Origin: Bacillota bacterium
GTDB taxonomy: Bacteria; Bacillota; Clostridia; Christensenellales; SZUA-584
Direction of reading: 5' to 3'
DNA: 64,000 nt
NCBI GenBank assembly: GCA_023412005.1
Contig: JAEYOE010000006.1
Location: 15,523-79,522 of the forward strand
The notes beneath the pieces are model-generated. The model was not told the origin of the DNA and did no database searches. It saw nothing but the letters and a program-made list of their open reading frames with translations. Each line of letters opens with the position of its first letter. The first letter of the stretch is position 1. The position numbers and the translations under genes were made by a program. Shown here piece after piece: positions 60,317-64,000 of this stretch.

Positions 60317-61024
60317 ATGTCATACTGTGTGAACTGCGGCGTTGAGCTCGCAAAAAGTGAAAAATATTGCCCGCTTTGCAGCGTGGAGGTGCAAAACCCA
60401 AAAACACCTTGGCAGGAGCCGCTCGAAAGGCCTTATCCGAGATACCTCGAATCGCTGATCAATCGCATTGACAAGCGCTATTTTGCGACATTGGTCGGGT
60501 TGATACTGATGATTCCAATGATGATCACAATACTGCTTGATATACTGGATGGCGGAGGACTGTCGTGGTCGGCTTATATTGTGGGGGCGATGGCGTTGAT
60601 ATTCATATTCGTTGTGATGCCCTTTTACTTTAAACGCTACCATACGGTTATTTTCTTGTCAGTCAACTGTGCAGCCTCACTGCTGTATCTGCTGTTTATA
60701 GAAAGGACGAACGGCGGGCATTGGTTCGTCGGGCTGGGGCTGCCCATCACGGTGGCTGCCAGTATCGCAATTATTATACTCGCGCTGCTGTTCACAAAAT
60801 CAAAGCGTATGACGCTGCTGAAAAAAGCAGCGGGTATTTTCTTTGCGACGGGTTTGTTTGTGCTGATCATGGAGGTTATCATCAAGCTGAACAACCCTGC
60901 GGCTTTTGAACTCACATGGTCTTTTTACGCGCTGATTCCGTTTGGGATACTCGGTGCGGCCTCCTTGATTCTCGAGCATCGAAAGAACTTTAAAGAAGAG
61001 GTTCGGCGGCGGCTGTTTTATTAG
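60317..61024 (+). CDS. Zinc-ribbon membrane protein (DUF6320 type)
   Basis: A 235-residue protein with an N-terminal CVNCGVELAKSEKYCPLC zinc ribbon, followed by about six hydrophobic helices. ATG 60317 (GAGGGG upstream) is preferred, as the longer frame lies within the acyltransferase gene. It likely anchors the cassette at the membrane; no activity known. Confidence 0.82.
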   Translation: MSYCVNCGVELAKSEKYCPLCSVEVQNPKTPWQEPLERPYPRYLESLINRIDKRYFATLVGLILMIPMMITILLDILDGGGLSWSAYIVGAMALIFIFVVMPFYFKRYHTVIFLSVNCAASLLYLLFIERTNGGHWFVGLGLPITVAASIAIIILALLFTKSKRMTLLKKAAGIFFATGLFVLIMEVIIKLNNPAAFELTWSFYALIPFGILGAASLILEHRKNFKEEVRRRLFY

Positions 61025-61033
61025 GGGGACGAC

Positions 61034-61546
61034 ATGAACCGATCTTATTCAGCAGCCTTAAGGCACGCCACTGAAAAATCTATCTGGAGCCTGAAAAACG
61101 TGGTTGACTGCATACCTGATGATATGTGGAGCGACATTTATTGCGGCACGCCGCTGTATAAGCATGTGTATCACACGCTGCATTCTCTGGACAGATGTTA
61201 TATCAATCCGTTTGTTTATACCGAGCCTGTTTTTCACACAGAGGGGCTGAATGATCTCAATCTGCCCGGCGGTGCATTTCTATCCCGTGAAATCCTGAAA
61301 ACTTATGCTGATCAAGTTGAGATAAAGATCATACGATATCTTGATGAGCTGACCGACGACCAGCTGCACGAAAAATCGGAAAACAGCGAGCTCACTCGAT
61401 TTGAGCTGATAATCGGGCAGCACCGTCACCTCGATATGCATATCGGCATGCTGATGGGCTTCGTCATAGCAAAACAAGGGCGTTGGCCAAAGGTTCTCGG
61501 TCTGATTGACAAAATAGAAGAGCGCAGGCAGTGTGAATTTGATTAA
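61034..61546 (+). CDS. DinB-family protein
   Basis: A 170-residue four-helix-bundle protein with the DinB-type metal His residues (VYHTLHSLDR, QHRHLDMHIG). Such proteins can act as thiol (bacillithiol-type) transferases. Starts nine bases after the zinc-ribbon gene, so part of the same transcript. Confidence 0.82.
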   Translation: MNRSYSAALRHATEKSIWSLKNVVDCIPDDMWSDIYCGTPLYKHVYHTLHSLDRCYINPFVYTEPVFHTEGLNDLNLPGGAFLSREILKTYADQVEIKIIRYLDELTDDQLHEKSENSELTRFELIIGQHRHLDMHIGMLMGFVIAKQGRWPKVLGLIDKIEERRQCEFD

Positions 61547-61558
61547 GGAGGGCTCCTT

Positions 61559-62233
61559 ATGACCGTTCAGAGACTTGTGGGAACGTCATGGCTTGTTCAT
61601 GACGGAGATAACGGCATTGTGGTGGACGCGGCGAGAAAAGGGCGCATAGAGGCTTTTAAAAGGCGTATACTGCCGCTGAAGCTGACCATACCGCTTCTGC
61701 TGCTGACGCACACGCATTTCGATCATGCGGGCAGCGCACGGGCACTGCAGTTATACACCGGAGCCAAGGTTGTCGTCGGCGCGGCCGAGGCCGAATGCCT
61801 GCGGCAGGGGAACACACCCGTGCCGAGAGGCACGTACCCGCTTACGCGGTTGATTTCCGGCGCGGGGCATAACGTGGCTCCGGTGCAGACGGAACATTAT
61901 GAGCCGGTTACGCAGGACATTATTGCCGCGGATACGGTGTTGAGTCTTTGTGAATTCGGCTTTGAAGCAACAGTGCTGCCGCTCGGAGCCCATACCAAGG
62001 GCTCTATCGGGCTGCACATCGGCGATTATTTTTTCTCAGGCGATACCGTTTTTGGCATAGGCAGCACGCTTTACCCGCCTTTCGCCGATTGTCCCGATGA
62101 TATCAAGGCGGCGTGGGAAACAATACTCAAAACCGAGGCGGCGTTAATATGCCCGGGGCACGGGCCGATACTGCCACGAGAAAAGCTTGAGAAGAAGTAC
62201 CTTGAGCGTTTCGGTAAAACAGAAATGGGGTAG
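61559..62233 (+). CDS. Metallo-beta-lactamase-fold hydrolase
   Basis: A 224-residue hydrolase with THTHFDHAG (metal site), a late DYFFSGDTVFG and CPGHGPI. Glyoxalase II-like class; substrate unknown. GGAGGG before the ATG. Last gene of the run from 58.1 kb. Confidence 0.9.
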   Translation: MTVQRLVGTSWLVHDGDNGIVVDAARKGRIEAFKRRILPLKLTIPLLLLTHTHFDHAGSARALQLYTGAKVVVGAAEAECLRQGNTPVPRGTYPLTRLISGAGHNVAPVQTEHYEPVTQDIIAADTVLSLCEFGFEATVLPLGAHTKGSIGLHIGDYFFSGDTVFGIGSTLYPPFADCPDDIKAAWETILKTEAALICPGHGPILPREKLEKKYLERFGKTEMG

Positions 62234-62595
62234 AGGCTGAGTTGAAGGATTAAAGGGAAGATCGTCCCTGCAAATCGAAAAACTCTTATGACATTTCTTT
62301 AAAAAAGCCTCCTATACCCCGGAGGGTTAAAGCAATCGCGGCAGGCGCCGCCAAAAGGGCTCTTTTTTTTGATGCTGTTTTCAGTATCTATGAGCGCCCT
62401 ATCCCTCATAGCATAAAAAAAAATAGAGATTCCAGTACCCCGGAGGGGTATACTCTGTGATGGTTTCTGAAAATAAAAGCGGAACGACACAGAGGTCGTT
62501 CCCTACGACACAAAATACAAATGATAAAAGTATTCCTATACCCCGGAGGGGTATAATGTGCTGCTAGACAATACTCAATTGCGGCAGACGCCGCC
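62234..62595. repeat. Palindromic repeat cluster beside the IS
   Basis: Copies of TATACCCCGGAGGGGTATA at 62313-62328 (partial), 62435-62453 and 62537-62555. Related AATCGCGGCAGGCGCCGCC / AATTGCGGCAGACGCCGCC at about 62333 and 62577. The IS3 element begins directly after the second. No gene seen. Confidence 0.8.
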
Positions 62596-62626
62596 TGAAG
62601 TGACCCCAAAAAGTTAGACATATTTT

Positions 62627-63472
62627 TTATTGAACAACCGGGAGGGCTTGCCGCCTGTGAACAGCAGGCGATAGGCCCTTTAGTTTAGCCTTAATACGAC
62701 GATTGTTATAGTAGTCAAGGTAATCTATCAATTCTGCCTTGAAATGCTCTATCGAGTCGAATTCCTGAAGATAGAGCAACTCACTCTTAAGCAGACCAAA
62801 GAAGTTTTCTATCACCGCATTATCAAGACAGTTACCCTTGCGACTCATGCTTTGGCGAATTCCTTTAGCCTTGAGCATTTTTTGATAATGCTTATGTTGG
62901 TACTGCCAGCCCTGATCAGAGTGAAGTATGAGATTGGTACCGTCTTCAATCTGATCAAATGCCTTGTCCAACATACTTAATGCCATAGATAGAACTGGCC
63001 TATCTGAAATCGTGTAGCTGATGACATCAGAACTGCAAAGATCAAGTATTGGAGAAAGATATATCTTTTGACCGAACAGGCTAAACTCCGTTACATCGGT
63101 TACCCATTTTTGATTTGGTGCTTCTGCTTTGAAGTTTTGCTCCAGAAGATTAGGTGCTATCTTCCCAACCTCTCCTTTATAGGATTTATACTTCTTCATC
63201 CGCACTAGGCAGGCAATCCCAAGCTGCTTCATGAGCCGCTGAACAGTCTTGTGGTTGATAACATAACCGCGGTTATGCAGTTCGCTGGTGATTCGACGGT
63301 ACCCGTAGCGACCTTTGTTCTCAACGTAGATGCTCGTGATCTGTTCTTTGATTTCGCTGTATTTATCGAAGTTCGTTCTGCCTTTGGCATAGTAGTAATA
63401 CGTTGACCGGGGAAGCCCCGATACTTCGATGAGCAACGAAATCTTGTGTTTATGCCTCAGTTCCCAGATCAC
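62627..63472 (-). CDS. IS3-family transposase OrfB
   Basis: DDE integrase-type catalytic part, 281 residues. The D-D-E residues are in WVTDVTEF, LHSDQGWQY and DNAVIENFFG. GTG start overlaps the orfA stop. It is normally made as an OrfAB fusion through a -1 frameshift; a GCAAAAGGCGC stretch near the end of orfA could act as a slip site, and the -1 frame upstream (QKAQVIWELRHK) is open. Apparently intact. Confidence 0.94.
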   Translation of the reverse strand: MIWELRHKHKISLLIEVSGLPRSTYYYYAKGRTNFDKYSEIKEQITSIYVENKGRYGYRRITSELHNRGYVINHKTVQRLMKQLGIACLVRMKKYKSYKGEVGKIAPNLLEQNFKAEAPNQKWVTDVTEFSLFGQKIYLSPILDLCSSDVISYTISDRPVLSMALSMLDKAFDQIEDGTNLILHSDQGWQYQHKHYQKMLKAKGIRQSMSRKGNCLDNAVIENFFGLLKSELLYLQEFDSIEHFKAELIDYLDYYNNRRIKAKLKGLSPAVHRRQALPVVQ

Positions 63473-63816
63473 TTGCGCCTTTTGCTTCGGCGTTCCTCTT
63501 CTAAAACCAAGGCATTCAATTTTTTTAGGTAGTCATTCTCCGCTCGTAAACGTTGCACTTCTGCTATTAAGTCTTCTTCTACTTTCTTATCCAGTTTTGG
63601 AGGCCTTCCACCGCCACGGCTACGACCGCGGCGCTCCACGTAGAGACCTTCGGGTCCTTCTTCCAGGTAAATTCGTTCCCATGACGCAGCACGTTTATGT
63701 GGCAATTCAAACAATCTCTCAGTCTCGTTGTAGCCCATATGCTCTTGTCGCATTGTTTCCACAACATGCTGCTTAAATTCGCCAGTGTACTGTTTGTTCG
63801 GTTTTCCTTTTGGCAT
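63469..63816 (-). CDS. IS3-family OrfA (HTH protein)
   Basis: DNA-binding part of the transposase, 115 residues. N-terminal HTH (GEFKQHVVETMRQEHMGYNE), then a coiled coil (EEDLIAEVQRLRAENDYLKK). Overlaps orfB by four bases. Intact. Confidence 0.92.
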   Translation of the reverse strand: MPKGKPNKQYTGEFKQHVVETMRQEHMGYNETERLFELPHKRAASWERIYLEEGPEGLYVERRGRSRGGGRPPKLDKKVEEDLIAEVQRLRAENDYLKKLNALVLEEERRSKRRK

Positions 63817-63879
63817 ATAAATACACCCCCAAAGTTATTTTCAGTATATCATACTGTCTAACTTTAGGGGTGCATTTCA

Positions 63880-64000
63880 CATAGCCGGAGCTTTTTTGGT
63901 ATACGCTGATACAGATGAAAACATACTTTTCTTGTACACTAAAAGACATATTAATTCAATTATATCCCCGATTTTCTATTGCCAAATAGGGATCTAGCCA
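63880..64000. other. Right-hand flank of the IS
   Basis: AT-rich sequence to the window end; no gene or signal recognised. Confidence 0.5.

Larger units (their letters stand above)
62596..63879 (-). mobile_element. Complete IS3-family insertion sequence (IS150-like)
   Basis: 1284 bases with imperfect 25-base inverted ends: TGAAGTGACCCC... (62596-62620) and, reversed, TGAAATGCACCCC... (63855-63879); both arms share AAAGTTAGACA. It holds orfA and orfB on the minus strand. Flanking three-base sequences (GCC and CAT) differ, so there is no target duplication. Confidence 0.9.

Overview
The window is a chromosomal segment from a spore-forming, fermentative, anaerobic Firmicute (Clostridia-like). 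The evidence is stage V sporulation protein S, a YlbJ-type sporulation membrane protein, a SpoVB-type flippase, pta-ackA acetate production, an indolepyruvate:ferredoxin oxidoreductase, a T-box leader ahead of hisS, and strong Shine-Dalgarno sites with frequent ATGA gene overlaps. I cannot name the species. Core genes are moderately GC-rich. Several blocks are clearly more AT-rich (about 13.1-14.8 kb, 28.4-32.1 kb, 44.0-44.9 kb and 48.7-49.1 kb) and look like accessory DNA.

Layout. 0-5.1 kb: aromatic amino-acid fermentation operon (two phenylacetate-CoA ligases around iorA-iorB, then a double-ACT sensor). 5.1-9.4 kb: alr, 5-formyl-THF cyclo-ligase, rsmD, coaD and a coiled-coil gene, meeting a convergent ylbJ. 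9.5-13.1 kb: a lipoprotein and a BlaI/M56-protease sensor pair with a visible operator. 13.1-14.8 kb: AT-rich segment with small ORFs and a second copy of the lipoprotein family, bounded by two versions of the tmcAL 3' end. 14.8-18.3 kb: tmcAL (reverse), pta, ackA. 18.5-22.7 kb: T-box, hisS, aspS, an RseC-like gene, thioredoxin. 22.8-27.9 kb: spoVS, tandem repeats, smc, ftsY. 28-32 kb: accessory block (TetR, flavoprotein, two lipoproteins) separating ftsY from ylxM-ffh. 32.1-35.5 kb: ylxM-ffh-rpsP-khpA-rimM-trmD. 35.9-43.9 kb: envelope proteins, SpoVB-like flippase, EamA transporter and an amino-acid ABC transporter. 44-49.3 kb: mixed small genes, including a DUF1540 gene. 49.6-57.2 kb: purine operon purE-C-F-M-N-H-D, with repeats between purN and purH. 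57.3-62.2 kb: cupin, then an alpha/beta hydrolase - acyltransferase - zinc-ribbon membrane protein cassette, DinB and a metallo-beta-lactamase fold enzyme. 62.2-64 kb: palindromic repeats and a complete IS3-family element.

The most unusual signal is at tmcAL. The last 22 codons and the stop of this gene occur twice, about 1.2 kb apart and in the same orientation. Nine of the ten differing codons are synonymous. This is the expected footprint of an element that integrates into the 3' end of a gene and restores it with its own version. A related but shorter duplication occurs at the 3' end of ftsY. Inside the tmcAL-bounded segment are a short ORF, an RNA-like nested inverted repeat whose outer stem covers the next start codon, and a 55-codon ORF, none of which I recognise.
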